From UBA1402 sp964575345 (GTDB lineage: Bacteria > Bacteroidota > Bacteroidia > Bacteroidales > UBA1402), in the NCBI GenBank assembly GCA_964575345.1, contig CAZNQD010000021.1, positions 1 through 29,388 of the forward strand: DNA of 29,388 bases, written 5' to 3'. The position numbers and the translations under genes were made by a program. The notes below the pieces were generated by a model. It made no database searches and was not told where the DNA came from. It saw only the letters and a program-made list of their open reading frames with translations. Of the stretch, positions 1 to 8,543 are shown one piece after another. The first letter of the stretch is position 1. Each line of letters opens with the position of its first letter.

Positions 1-2535
1 ATAGATGCTATGGATATGAACGATTTTGGCGGAGAATCCTCTTACATAGGATGGAAACCCGAGGATATGGTTCTCTATTGGGAACGACAGGTTAAAGAAC
101 TCCGTGGTGACAGTATTCTGCTTGATGCCCCTTTGAGCTGTGCCCTGGATCCTGAGTTTGGCGGTGGTTTGGTGTGCAGCCTTGAATGTCCCGGACGCAT
201 AAGCCGCTCGGGTGTAGAGAACCTCAGATTACGTTCGGCTTACGATACGAATAATCCTAAAGACGAAAATCATTGCTGGGTGGCAATCAATATGGATAAT
301 ATTGAAGATGCCTGGGTCAGACGGATTGAATTCAGGCATTTTGCCGGTTCGGCTGTTTATCTTACCGAGAATACACGCAGAATTACCGTGGAAGATTGCA
401 AATCTATAGAACCTATTTCCGAAGTCGGCGGACAGCGTCGCCAAACTTTTTTTACGCTTGGAGGTCAATGTTTGTTTCAACGCCTGTATTCCGAATACGG
501 ATTTCATGATTTCGCTGTGGGGCGTTGTGCGCCTGGCCCAAACGCTTTTGTGCAATGTTATGCCTGGATACCTTTTAATTTTAGCGGTACGGTAGATTCC
601 TGGTCCACCGGAGTGTTGTTTGATGTAGTAAACGTTGAGGGACACGGCATCTATTTTTCCAACAGGGGACAAGACGGCCTGGGAGCCGGTTGGACTACAG
701 GGAATTCCATGATGTGGAACTGTTCTGCATCGATGCTGGCCTGTCCTCTGCCTCCCACAGCCTGCAACTGGTCTTACGGAGCCTGGGGACAACGCAGCGG
801 TAATGTCGCATGGAATAGTGCCGGTTCTTTTGTTAAACCCCACAGTCTTTATTACGCACAGCTGGCTGCCCGTACCGGCAAAAAGCATCCCGACGAAGAC
901 AAATTAATGCCTTTTGACACCAGTTCGGCAACCAATCCACCTATAGACAGGGCTCAGGAGTTTGTTGCCGAGGCACGCAAACCGGCGCTGGAACTTAAAG
1001 ACTGGATTGACAGCCTCACATTGAGTAATCCACTTTCACTTCAATACGAAAAGTCCAAAAAGAAAGATCCTTCTACTGTCTGGCAGAAAAAGTCAGCAGG
1101 TAAAACAAGTACTGTATTACCAGATCCCGAAAGCCTGATGAAGCTCGAAGGCGGCCTGCTGGTGAAAGAAGAAAAAATACTGACGGGAGGCCGTCAGGGA
1201 ATCGTCTGGTGGAACGGTAATCTCAGACTAAGATATCTTGCCAAAGCCCGGCCTCATATCACGCGTTATGCTCCGGGACGTACAGGCATGGGCTTCACCG
1301 ATGACCTGGACGAAATGACAGACAATATGCTCAGCCAAAACATCCTGGTTACCGATCACAATTATGGTTTATGGTACGACCGTCGCAGGGACGATCACGA
1401 AAGGATCAAGCGCATGGACGGCTATGTCTGGCCTCCCTTTTATGAGTTGCCCTTTGCCCGCAGCGGTGAGGGAACAGCCTGGGACGGTCTGAGTAAATAC
1501 GATTTGACCAAATGGAATGTCTGGTATTGGAATCGCTTAAAAAAATATGCAGATCTGGCCGACGAAAAAGACTTGGTGTTGTTCCATCAGCATTATTTCC
1601 AACACAATATTTTGGAAGCCGGAGCACATTGGGCCGATTTTCCCTGGCGTTCGGCCAACAATGTTAACGAAACAGGCTTTCCCGAACCGGTGCCTTACGC
1701 CGCAGATAAACGAATTTTTATGGCAGAATTGTTTTACGATGTACAACATCCTGTCCGAAGAGAATTGCACCGGAATTACATCCGCAAATGTCTGGACAAT
1801 TTTGCCGAAAATGGTTCCGTGTTACAATTCATCAGCGAAGAATTCACCGGCCCCCTGCATTTTGTGGAATTCTGGCTGGATGTAATTGCTGAATGGGAAG
1901 CAGAAACTCAAAAGGATGCCAAAGTGGTTTTGTGTGTTACCAAAGACGTGCAGGATAAAATTCTGGACGATCCCAAAAGGGCGGCGGTAGTAGACATTAT
2001 AGACATCAAGTACTGGAGACCTGTGCCGGGAGGAGGCTACACTACGCTCCTGAGTGGCCTGAATCTGGCTCCGCGTCAGCAATCACGCGCCGGTTCCACC
2101 CGGATACCCGGGAGCGGAGGGGCAGCAGATATGCCGGGCAGAGTCTATGAAACCATTTTATCGCTCAGAGAGACTTTTCCCGACAAGGCTGTCCTTTATT
2201 CAGCCGGGGGTTCTCCACTGGAAGAATGGGCTGCCTTTATGGCCGGAGCCTCATTGTGTAATTTACCTGCCCCATTACCGGAACAGTTGCTCCGGGACGC
2301 TTCAAAAATGCAGGCAATCGATTCTCAGGACTGGCTGAGAGGCAATTCAAAAGTAGGATATATTGCTTATTCCCGGGCCGAAGAACTTAGCCTCGATTTA
2401 CGAACTGCCCGCGGAAAATTTGAGGCACAATGGCTTGATGCCCGTAATGGAGAGCCAAAGGGAAAGCCTTTTAAAATTAAGGCAGGTTCAGTGTATAAAT
2501 TTAAACCGGAAGGTATTTTATGGTTGCATAAATAA
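1..2535 (+). CDS. Beta-helix + TIM-barrel-like secreted protein (DUF6298-like), paralog 1, 5'-truncated
   Basis: The frame is already open at base 1 and the true start lies upstream; Met at base 10 is internal. Alignment with the downstream paralog shows that about 200 N-terminal residues, including any signal peptide, are missing. The visible part begins inside a right-handed beta-helix (pectate-lyase-like; repeated VEDCKS, VQCYAW-type rungs, about residues 20-280). It continues into a second module (about 390-760) with conserved DHNYGLWY, RRRDDHER, FARSG, AHWADFPWRSANN and FISEEFTGP blocks that looks like a glycosidase TIM barrel. I recall this architecture as DUF6298; that name is from memory. 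The function is probably extracytoplasmic pectin or rhamnogalacturonan processing, with no reaction assignable. The FISEEF block has two adjacent Glu, whereas the neighbour has AE. The stop codon overlaps a possible ATG of the next gene (TAATG). Confidence 0.85.
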   Translation: MDAMDMNDFGGESSYIGWKPEDMVLYWERQVKELRGDSILLDAPLSCALDPEFGGGLVCSLECPGRISRSGVENLRLRSAYDTNNPKDENHCWVAINMDNIEDAWVRRIEFRHFAGSAVYLTENTRRITVEDCKSIEPISEVGGQRRQTFFTLGGQCLFQRLYSEYGFHDFAVGRCAPGPNAFVQCYAWIPFNFSGTVDSWSTGVLFDVVNVEGHGIYFSNRGQDGLGAGWTTGNSMMWNCSASMLACPLPPTACNWSYGAWGQRSGNVAWNSAGSFVKPHSLYYAQLAARTGKKHPDEDKLMPFDTSSATNPPIDRAQEFVAEARKPALELKDWIDSLTLSNPLSLQYEKSKKKDPSTVWQKKSAGKTSTVLPDPESLMKLEGGLLVKEEKILTGGRQGIVWWNGNLRLRYLAKARPHITRYAPGRTGMGFTDDLDEMTDNMLSQNILVTDHNYGLWYDRRRDDHERIKRMDGYVWPPFYELPFARSGEGTAWDGLSKYDLTKWNVWYWNRLKKYADLADEKDLVLFHQHYFQHNILEAGAHWADFPWRSANNVNETGFPEPVPYAADKRIFMAELFYDVQHPVRRELHRNYIRKCLDNFAENGSVLQFISEEFTGPLHFVEFWLDVIAEWEAETQKDAKVVLCVTKDVQDKILDDPKRAAVVDIIDIKYWRPVPGGGYTTLLSGLNLAPRQQSRAGSTRIPGSGGAADMPGRVYETILSLRETFPDKAVLYSAGGSPLEEWAAFMAGASLCNLPAPLPEQLLRDASKMQAIDSQDWLRGNSKVGYIAYSRAEELSLDLRTARGKFEAQWLDARNGEPKGKPFKIKAGSVYKFKPEGILWLHK

Positions 2536-2546
2536 TGGAGAGTGCT

Positions 2547-5500
2547 ATGAAAAAAGTATTATTGTTAATCTCATTGATTCTTGCAACAGCAAGTGCTTAT
2601 ACTCAAAAAGCAAGCCTTCCTCTGCCTGTGCTACAAAGAGGGGGTTCGTTGGAATATAATGCAGATGAAAACGGAAACCGGGTGCCGGATTATTCGTACA
2701 GCGGGTATATGGCCTCTGAAACAGAGATTCCACTGGTTCCGGTCAAGGCGCTGGTGCCGGCTATGGAAGCTGATGCTACTGAATACATTCAGGCAGCTTT
2801 GAATTACGTATCTACGCTGGAACCGGACAAAAATGGCTTTAGAGGGGCCGTGTTGTTGGACACCGGCCGTTATAAAGTCAGTGCTACACTTTGGATTAAA
2901 GCTTCCGGTGTAGTTTTAAGAGGAAGCGGTCACAGTTCGGGGGGAACCGAAATAGTGGCAAACTACAGAGACAGGACAACGTTTATCCGCTTCAAAGGGC
3001 TGGACGACAGAAACACCGGAACTTATTACACTGTGGCCGACGAAACGGTCCCGGTGGGAGCAATACAAATCACTTTGCCCGGACATCGCCTTAAAGCCGG
3101 GGATCATATCCGTATTAGTTCACCCGCCAGCAGGCATCAACAGGAAGCCTCAGGACAAAATGCGGCCCCTGCCCGTATGAGGAATATGTCCTCGATGCAA
3201 TGGGAAAGAGAAATCACTGCCGTCGATGGTGATAAAATAAGCCTGGATGCTCCCCTGACTTACCAAATTTCATCCAGAAGCGGATCGGCCGATGTTTGTT
3301 TGTTGGATTGGCCGGGCCGGATCCGGCAGGCCGGCATCGAAAACCTGCGTCTTACTTCGGTCTATGACGAAAGCAATCCCAAAGACGAAAATCACGCCTG
3401 GATAGCCATAGCTATGGAAAACGTCCGGGATGCCTGGGTACGAAGAGTGGAATTCCGGCATTTTGCGGGCTCAGCAGTCTATATTACTGAAACTGCTTCC
3501 CGCATCACCGTTGAAGATTGTAAATCCCTGCAGCCTGTATCCGAAATTGGGGCAGAAAGGCGTTACAGCTTTTATACGCTGGGTGGACAATGTTTGTTTC
3601 AACGTATATGGGCCGAGTATGGTTATCACGATTTTGCCGTTGGAGCGGGAGCCACCGGACCCAACGCTTTTGTACAGTGTTGGTCGATCTCCCCACACAG
3701 TTTTAGTGGCACCATTGATGCCCTGTCCAGCGGGGTTTTGTTTGATATTTGCGCTGTGCACGCCAATGCTTTGCGCTTTTCGAGGCCCGATCCGGCCAAC
3801 GAAGGCTATAGCTACACCACCGCCAATTCTATGTTTTGGAATTCAACGGCAGCCATTATGTCCTGCCCCAAACCGGGCTCAGCACAGAACTGGGCTTTTG
3901 GAGCCTGGGCTCAGTTCTCGGGCAAAGGCTATTGGTACGAGGCAAACAGCCATGTTTCTCCCTGGAGTTTATTTTACGCTCAACTTCGCGACAGAACAGG
4001 CACAAGAAGTCCCGGCGAAAAGAAGTTGATTACTTTAACGCGGGAAGGATCTACCTCCTCAGAGGACACCCGTCGTGAAACCCTGGCTGCCCAAAAGCCT
4101 CTGATATTGCTTTCCGACTGGATAGATACCTTATCTTTGCGTGAACCCCTCAGCCTAAACTACGACAGTAATGACAGCAAATTGAGCAAAGTCTGGCAGC
4201 AGGAACCCTACATGCACAAAAAGACAGAAGAATGCCAGGCTCCGGCTCTGCAATTGAACGAAGGGCTTTTGATCCGCGACGCCAGGATTCTGACCGGAGG
4301 CCGCTTCAATCCTGCCTGGTGGAGAGGCAGCCTGCAGCCTGAAAACCAGCAGGCTCCCCATCTGACACGCTACGCTCTGGAGCCCGAAGGATATCGGGTG
4401 GTCGACGCTCTGGACGAAATGACCGACAATATGCAAAACAGCGGTACTTTGGTAATTGATCATAACTACGGATTATGGTACGAGAGACGCAGGGACGACC
4501 ACGAACGAACCAGCCGGATAGACGGCGAAGTAAGAGCTCCCTTTTATGAACTGCCTTTTGCCCGCAGCGGACAGGGCAGAGCCTGGGACGGTCTGAGCCA
4601 ATATGATTTGACTAAATGGAACAACTGGTATTGGAATCGCCTCAGAACCTATGCCGATCTGGCTGAACAAAAAGGCTTGGTTCTTTTTCACCAGCAGTAT
4701 TTTCAGCATAACATTATCGAAGCCGGTGCTCATTGGGCCGATTTTCCCTGGCGATCTGCCAATAATGTAAACCGGACGGGCTTTCCCGAGCCGGTGCCCT
4801 ACGCCGGAAACAAGCGGGTGTTTATGGCGGAGCATTTTTACGATATAAATCATCCTGTACGCAGGGAATTGCACCGCAATTATATTCGCAAGTGTCTGGA
4901 TAACTTTGCCGGGAATTCTTCGGTGCTGCATTTTATTAGTGCCGAATTTACAGGGCCTTTGCATTTTGTTGAATTTTGGTTGGATGTCGTTGCCGAGTGG
5001 GAAAAAGAAACAGGCCGTAACGCGCTGATTGCTCTAAGTACTACCAGGGAAGTGCAGGATGCCATTCTGAAAGACCCTGTACGTTCAAAACTGGTAGAAG
5101 TCATTGATATCCGCTATTGGTATGTGGATGCAAACGGCAAAGAGTTTGCTCCTAAAGGTGGTTTGAATCTTGCTCCGCGCCAATTTGAACGTATAGAAAA
5201 ACCGGCCAAAACTTCAGCCCGGGAAGTCTATAATATGGTAAGCACCTATCGTCGGCAATATCCTCATAAGGCTGTTCTCTATTCGGCCGATTCTTATCCT
5301 GAATTTGCCTGGCCGGCCTTTATGGCAGGTGCTTCGCTTTGTGCATTGCCAAAAGACCTGCCCGAAGATTTTCTGAATGATGCAGCTTCGCTCAGTCCCC
5401 TTGCTTCTGCCTGTTGGCTGCTGGGTAAAGCCGGACAGGCTTATATTGCCTGTGCGTCGGGCGATAGTATTATAGAAATAGATCTAAGTAAGGAAACCAA

Positions 5501-5627
5501 GCCATTCCGGGCGCAATGGATAGATCCTCTCAGTGGCCGGCCCCGGGGCAAAGACTTTAAGGTACAGGCCGGCACGGTATTCAAAACTACCGGTAAAGAT
5601 GTCTTGTGGCTTCACCAGACAAAATAA
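2547..5627 (+). CDS. Beta-helix + TIM-barrel-like secreted protein (DUF6298-like), paralog 2
   Basis: This is the full-length copy of the preceding gene, 1026 aa from the chosen start. That start (MKKVLLLISL...) gives a clean Sec signal peptide and has GGAG six bases upstream; an in-frame ATG at 2535 overlapping the previous stop would add four residues. The N-terminal part (about 25-420) resembles a pectate-lyase superfamily beta-helix (GAVLLDTGRYKV, VVLRGSG, ITVEDCKS). The C-terminal part (about 560-980) is a putative TIM-barrel glycosidase-like module with DHNYGLWY, RRRDDHER, FARSG, ADFPWRSANNVN and FISAEFTGP. The two copies are strikingly similar in the C-terminal module (WADFPWRSANNVN, HPVRRELHRNYIRKCLDNFA) and differ more near the end. 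They probably arose by tandem duplication. The role is likely periplasmic or outer-membrane-associated pectin side-chain hydrolysis; the substrate is unknown. Confidence 0.88.
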   Translation: MKKVLLLISLILATASAYTQKASLPLPVLQRGGSLEYNADENGNRVPDYSYSGYMASETEIPLVPVKALVPAMEADATEYIQAALNYVSTLEPDKNGFRGAVLLDTGRYKVSATLWIKASGVVLRGSGHSSGGTEIVANYRDRTTFIRFKGLDDRNTGTYYTVADETVPVGAIQITLPGHRLKAGDHIRISSPASRHQQEASGQNAAPARMRNMSSMQWEREITAVDGDKISLDAPLTYQISSRSGSADVCLLDWPGRIRQAGIENLRLTSVYDESNPKDENHAWIAIAMENVRDAWVRRVEFRHFAGSAVYITETASRITVEDCKSLQPVSEIGAERRYSFYTLGGQCLFQRIWAEYGYHDFAVGAGATGPNAFVQCWSISPHSFSGTIDALSSGVLFDICAVHANALRFSRPDPANEGYSYTTANSMFWNSTAAIMSCPKPGSAQNWAFGAWAQFSGKGYWYEANSHVSPWSLFYAQLRDRTGTRSPGEKKLITLTREGSTSSEDTRRETLAAQKPLILLSDWIDTLSLREPLSLNYDSNDSKLSKVWQQEPYMHKKTEECQAPALQLNEGLLIRDARILTGGRFNPAWWRGSLQPENQQAPHLTRYALEPEGYRVVDALDEMTDNMQNSGTLVIDHNYGLWYERRRDDHERTSRIDGEVRAPFYELPFARSGQGRAWDGLSQYDLTKWNNWYWNRLRTYADLAEQKGLVLFHQQYFQHNIIEAGAHWADFPWRSANNVNRTGFPEPVPYAGNKRVFMAEHFYDINHPVRRELHRNYIRKCLDNFAGNSSVLHFISAEFTGPLHFVEFWLDVVAEWEKETGRNALIALSTTREVQDAILKDPVRSKLVEVIDIRYWYVDANGKEFAPKGGLNLAPRQFERIEKPAKTSAREVYNMVSTYRRQYPHKAVLYSADSYPEFAWPAFMAGASLCALPKDLPEDFLNDAASLSPLASACWLLGKAGQAYIACASGDSIIEIDLSKETKPFRAQWIDPLSGRPRGKDFKVQAGTVFKTTGKDVLWLHQTK

Positions 5628-5692
5628 TGCAATAGTTGTTCTAGTCAAGAACCTAAGAATAAATCCAGGAATAAACCAAAAAATTATCTTTT

Positions 5693-6637
5693 ATGAAAAA
5701 GTTTCTTGTTCCTCTTTTGGCCATTCTGTTTTTTACGGCTTGTAGCCCAAAAGAAGTTTATATGTTTAGTTCATTCAACGAACCGGCTACCGATGGCCTG
5801 CGGCTCTTATACAGCGAAGATGCCTATCACTGGGAAGACCTGGGAGGTATCTTTTTAAAACCTGCAGTAGGGAATCAGCAGGTGATGCGGGATCCTTCTA
5901 TTGTCAGGGCCCCTGACGGTACCTTTCACCTGGTCTGGACCTCTTCCTGGAGAGGAGACCTTGGCTTCGGCTATGCTTCATCCAAAGATTTGATCAACTG
6001 GTCGGAACAGCGTTTCCTGCCGGTAATGGCTTTTGATACTACCACGGTGAATGTATGGGCTCCGGAAATTCATTACGACAAAAGCCAGGCTCAGTTTATA
6101 ATTATCTGGGCTTCTTGTATTCCTTATCGTTTTGAAAAGGGAATCGAGGCAGAAACCGGCAACTATCGTATGTATTATGTCACAACCAAAGATTTTAAGG
6201 AGTTTTCCGAAACCAAATTGTTTTACGACCCCGGATTCAGTGTGATAGACGCTGTTATCGTTCCCAGAGCAAAAGACGATGTTGTGTTGGTGCTCAAAGA
6301 TAATACCCGTCCGGAACGCAACCTGAAAGTGGCTTTCGGCTCTTCCATGACCGGCCCCTTTGGCCCCGCCAGTGAGTCTTTTACCGAGATTTTTACCGAG
6401 GGCCCCTCGGTGGTAAAAGTGGCAGAAGGCTGGCTGATCTATTTTGACGCTTATCGCAAGAAAACCTACGACGCTGTGTTTACAAAAGATTTCGTTCATT
6501 TCGAAAGCGCGAACGATCAAATAAGCATTCCCGAAGGTCATAAACACGGTACCATTTTCAAAGCTGACCAAAAAGTGCTCAAAGCATTGAAGAAAGAGAT
6601 GGAAAAACGCCGGCAAAGCAGTTTGAATAACCAATAA
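5693..6637 (+). CDS. GH43-family glycosidase, lipoprotein
   Basis: This 314-residue five-bladed beta-propeller glycosidase belongs to clan GH-F (GH43-like). MKKFLVPLLAILFFTAC gives a lipoprotein signal with the lipidated Cys at about residue 17. All three GH43 acidic positions can be seen: the base Asp67 in RDPSIV, the modulator Asp186 in SVIDAVI, and the acid Glu236 in TEGPSV. The blade motifs GYASSKDLINW and WAPEI are also present, and a His-containing strand (GHKHGTIF) near the C-terminus fits the metal-binding His of the family. Family members mostly remove alpha-L-arabinofuranosyl, beta-xylosyl or galactosyl units, so an arabinan or rhamnogalacturonan side-chain role is plausible, but the subfamily cannot be assigned. 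It sits 65 bp after the DUF6298-like gene and 5 bp before the next lipoprotein gene. Confidence 0.87.
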   Translation: MKKFLVPLLAILFFTACSPKEVYMFSSFNEPATDGLRLLYSEDAYHWEDLGGIFLKPAVGNQQVMRDPSIVRAPDGTFHLVWTSSWRGDLGFGYASSKDLINWSEQRFLPVMAFDTTTVNVWAPEIHYDKSQAQFIIIWASCIPYRFEKGIEAETGNYRMYYVTTKDFKEFSETKLFYDPGFSVIDAVIVPRAKDDVVLVLKDNTRPERNLKVAFGSSMTGPFGPASESFTEIFTEGPSVVKVAEGWLIYFDAYRKKTYDAVFTKDFVHFESANDQISIPEGHKHGTIFKADQKVLKALKKEMEKRRQSSLNNQ

Positions 6638-6642
6638 TACCT

Positions 6643-8529
6643 ATGAGAATGAAAAACTATATAATAACCAGCTTGCTGTTATTCTCTTTATTGACAGCAT
6701 CTTGTGCTCAATCAAAATCCGATCCAATGTCGGACCGGGTGCATTTTACCGGAACTACCATGTCCAACGTGGACTATCACCATGGACAATTAGCTCCGGC
6801 CATTGGAGTACACAATGTTCAGATCATGCGTGCCAACAGGGCTAAACCCGAAAGTTCGGACGGTTGTGGCTGGACATACAACCATGCTCCCATGATTGCC
6901 TACTGGAATAATACTTTTTTTGTAGAATACCTCAGTGATTCCATCAGCGAACATATTCCACCTTGTCATACCCTGTTGGTTCGTTCTTCGGATGGTATGA
7001 ACTGGTCCAGGCCCGAAGTGATTTTTCCTAAATATAAAATCCCCGACGGCTTTAAAAAGCCGGGCAGCGAAGTGGCCGCCAAAGACGCCATAGCCGTTAT
7101 GCATCAGCGGGTAGGTTTTTATGTTTCCTCGCACAACAAACTCCTGGCTTTGGCTTATTACGGAATAGCCCTTTTTCCCAAAGACGATCCCAACGACGGT
7201 ATGGGAATAGGCCGGGTGGTACGCGAAATAAAAACGGACGGCACTTACGGGCCCATTTATTTTTTGCGTTTCAACCAGTCTTTTAGCGAAGCGAACAGCA
7301 ATTATCCTTTCTACAAAAACAGCACGGATGCCGATTTTGTGGCTGCCTGCGATGAAATCCTGGCCAATCCCCTGTATATGATGCAAATGGTTGAAGAGGC
7401 CGATCGCAACGATCCGCTTATTCCCCTTAAAAAACAATACAAGGCCTTCTCGTATTATCATCTGCCCGACGGACGGGTGGTAGGTTTGTGGAAACATGCT
7501 CTTACTTCGATAAGTGCAGACGGAGGTAAAACCTGGGCTGAACCTGTTCAGCGGGCGCTGGGCTTTGTCAACAGCAATGCCAAAATCTGGGGACAATCTA
7601 CCTCGGACGGGAAATTTGCCACAGTGTATAATCCTTCGGAATATCGTTGGCCCCTGGCCGTTTCTACTTCGAAGGACGGACTGGAATACACCGACCTGAT
7701 GCTGGTACATGGAGAAATAACAGCTATGCGTTACGGAGGCCAGTATAAATCATATGGCCCTCAATATGTACGGGGCATTCAGGAAGGGAACGGAACTCCT
7801 CCGGACGGAAAAATGTGGCTTACATACAGCATGAACAAAGAAGATATCTGGGTAGCCTCTGTGCCTGTACCCATTTGCAGTAAAGCAGCAGAACATGTCA
7901 GAGAGGTCTTTGACGAAATGCCCGACGGTCAGGAAACAGCTTTGTGGAATACCTACGATCTGCAATGGGCCAGCACCCGAATTGAGAAAGACGAAGAAGG
8001 TCGAAAAAGTTTGACTCTCCGCGATAAAGATCCTTTTGATTACGCCAAAGCCGAAAAGATTTTCCCGGCCTCCGGTCAATTTATTGTGACTACAGAGATA
8101 AAAGCCGGACAGAACAATCACGGGACCTTGCATATGGAAGTGCAGAATGCCCAGGGTCAACCTTCAATCCGCATCAGTTTTAACGATGATGGCAGAATTT
8201 ATAGTAAATCGGGAGCCAGGTATTCCAGTCTGGGTACTTACGAAGCCGGTAAGTCCTATACGATTACACTCAATGTAGACACAAAAATGCGCTATTACAC
8301 AGTGAAAGTAAATTCGGGCCGCGAAGTAGGGCGTATCTTCTATGCTCCGGCAGCCAGCCTCGAAAGGATAGTATTCAGAACAGGAGAACCACGTCTGTAT
8401 CCTACACCGGAGACTCCGGCCGACCGCTACACCGATTTGCCTGCTGCTGATGCAGTTGATCCAGAAGCCTTTTTCCGTATTTATTCACTGGAAACAGCTC
8501 CCGCTCCAACTCCTGAAAATAATCAATAA
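6643..8529 (+). CDS. Sialidase-like beta-propeller lipoprotein with C-terminal lectin-like domain
   Basis: The protein has 628 residues. MRMKNYIITSLLLFSLLTASC is a lipoprotein signal peptide with Cys21. Residues of about 40-430 look like a BNR/sialidase-superfamily propeller with Asp-box-like elements (SSDGMNWSRP, SADGGKTWAEP, SKDGLEY) and a His-containing CGWTYNHAP block. Residues of about 440-610 resemble a concanavalin-A-like sandwich (GQFIVTTEIKAG, HGTLHMEVQ, YYTVKVN). No sialidase RIP arginine motif is evident, so true sialidase activity is doubtful. Propellers of this look are usually annotated exo-alpha-sialidase, and some related ones are rhamnosidases or rhamnose-glucuronate lyases (GH145/PL27 type). 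Given the neighbours, an exo-enzyme acting on an acidic pectin sugar, possibly a 2-keto-3-deoxy sugar, is plausible but unproven. The stop codon is four codons before the preferred start of the next gene. Confidence 0.8.
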   Translation: MRMKNYIITSLLLFSLLTASCAQSKSDPMSDRVHFTGTTMSNVDYHHGQLAPAIGVHNVQIMRANRAKPESSDGCGWTYNHAPMIAYWNNTFFVEYLSDSISEHIPPCHTLLVRSSDGMNWSRPEVIFPKYKIPDGFKKPGSEVAAKDAIAVMHQRVGFYVSSHNKLLALAYYGIALFPKDDPNDGMGIGRVVREIKTDGTYGPIYFLRFNQSFSEANSNYPFYKNSTDADFVAACDEILANPLYMMQMVEEADRNDPLIPLKKQYKAFSYYHLPDGRVVGLWKHALTSISADGGKTWAEPVQRALGFVNSNAKIWGQSTSDGKFATVYNPSEYRWPLAVSTSKDGLEYTDLMLVHGEITAMRYGGQYKSYGPQYVRGIQEGNGTPPDGKMWLTYSMNKEDIWVASVPVPICSKAAEHVREVFDEMPDGQETALWNTYDLQWASTRIEKDEEGRKSLTLRDKDPFDYAKAEKIFPASGQFIVTTEIKAGQNNHGTLHMEVQNAQGQPSIRISFNDDGRIYSKSGARYSSLGTYEAGKSYTITLNVDTKMRYYTVKVNSGREVGRIFYAPAASLERIVFRTGEPRLYPTPETPADRYTDLPAADAVDPEAFFRIYSLETAPAPTPENNQ

Positions 8530-8543
8530 TGAATATGTTTCTT

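Noticed and set aside
6790..7710. 306-codon open frame on the minus strand
   Set aside because: It lies fully antisense to the sialidase-like lipoprotein gene, has no recognisable motifs and no neighbours on its strand. It is a shadow of the coding frame.
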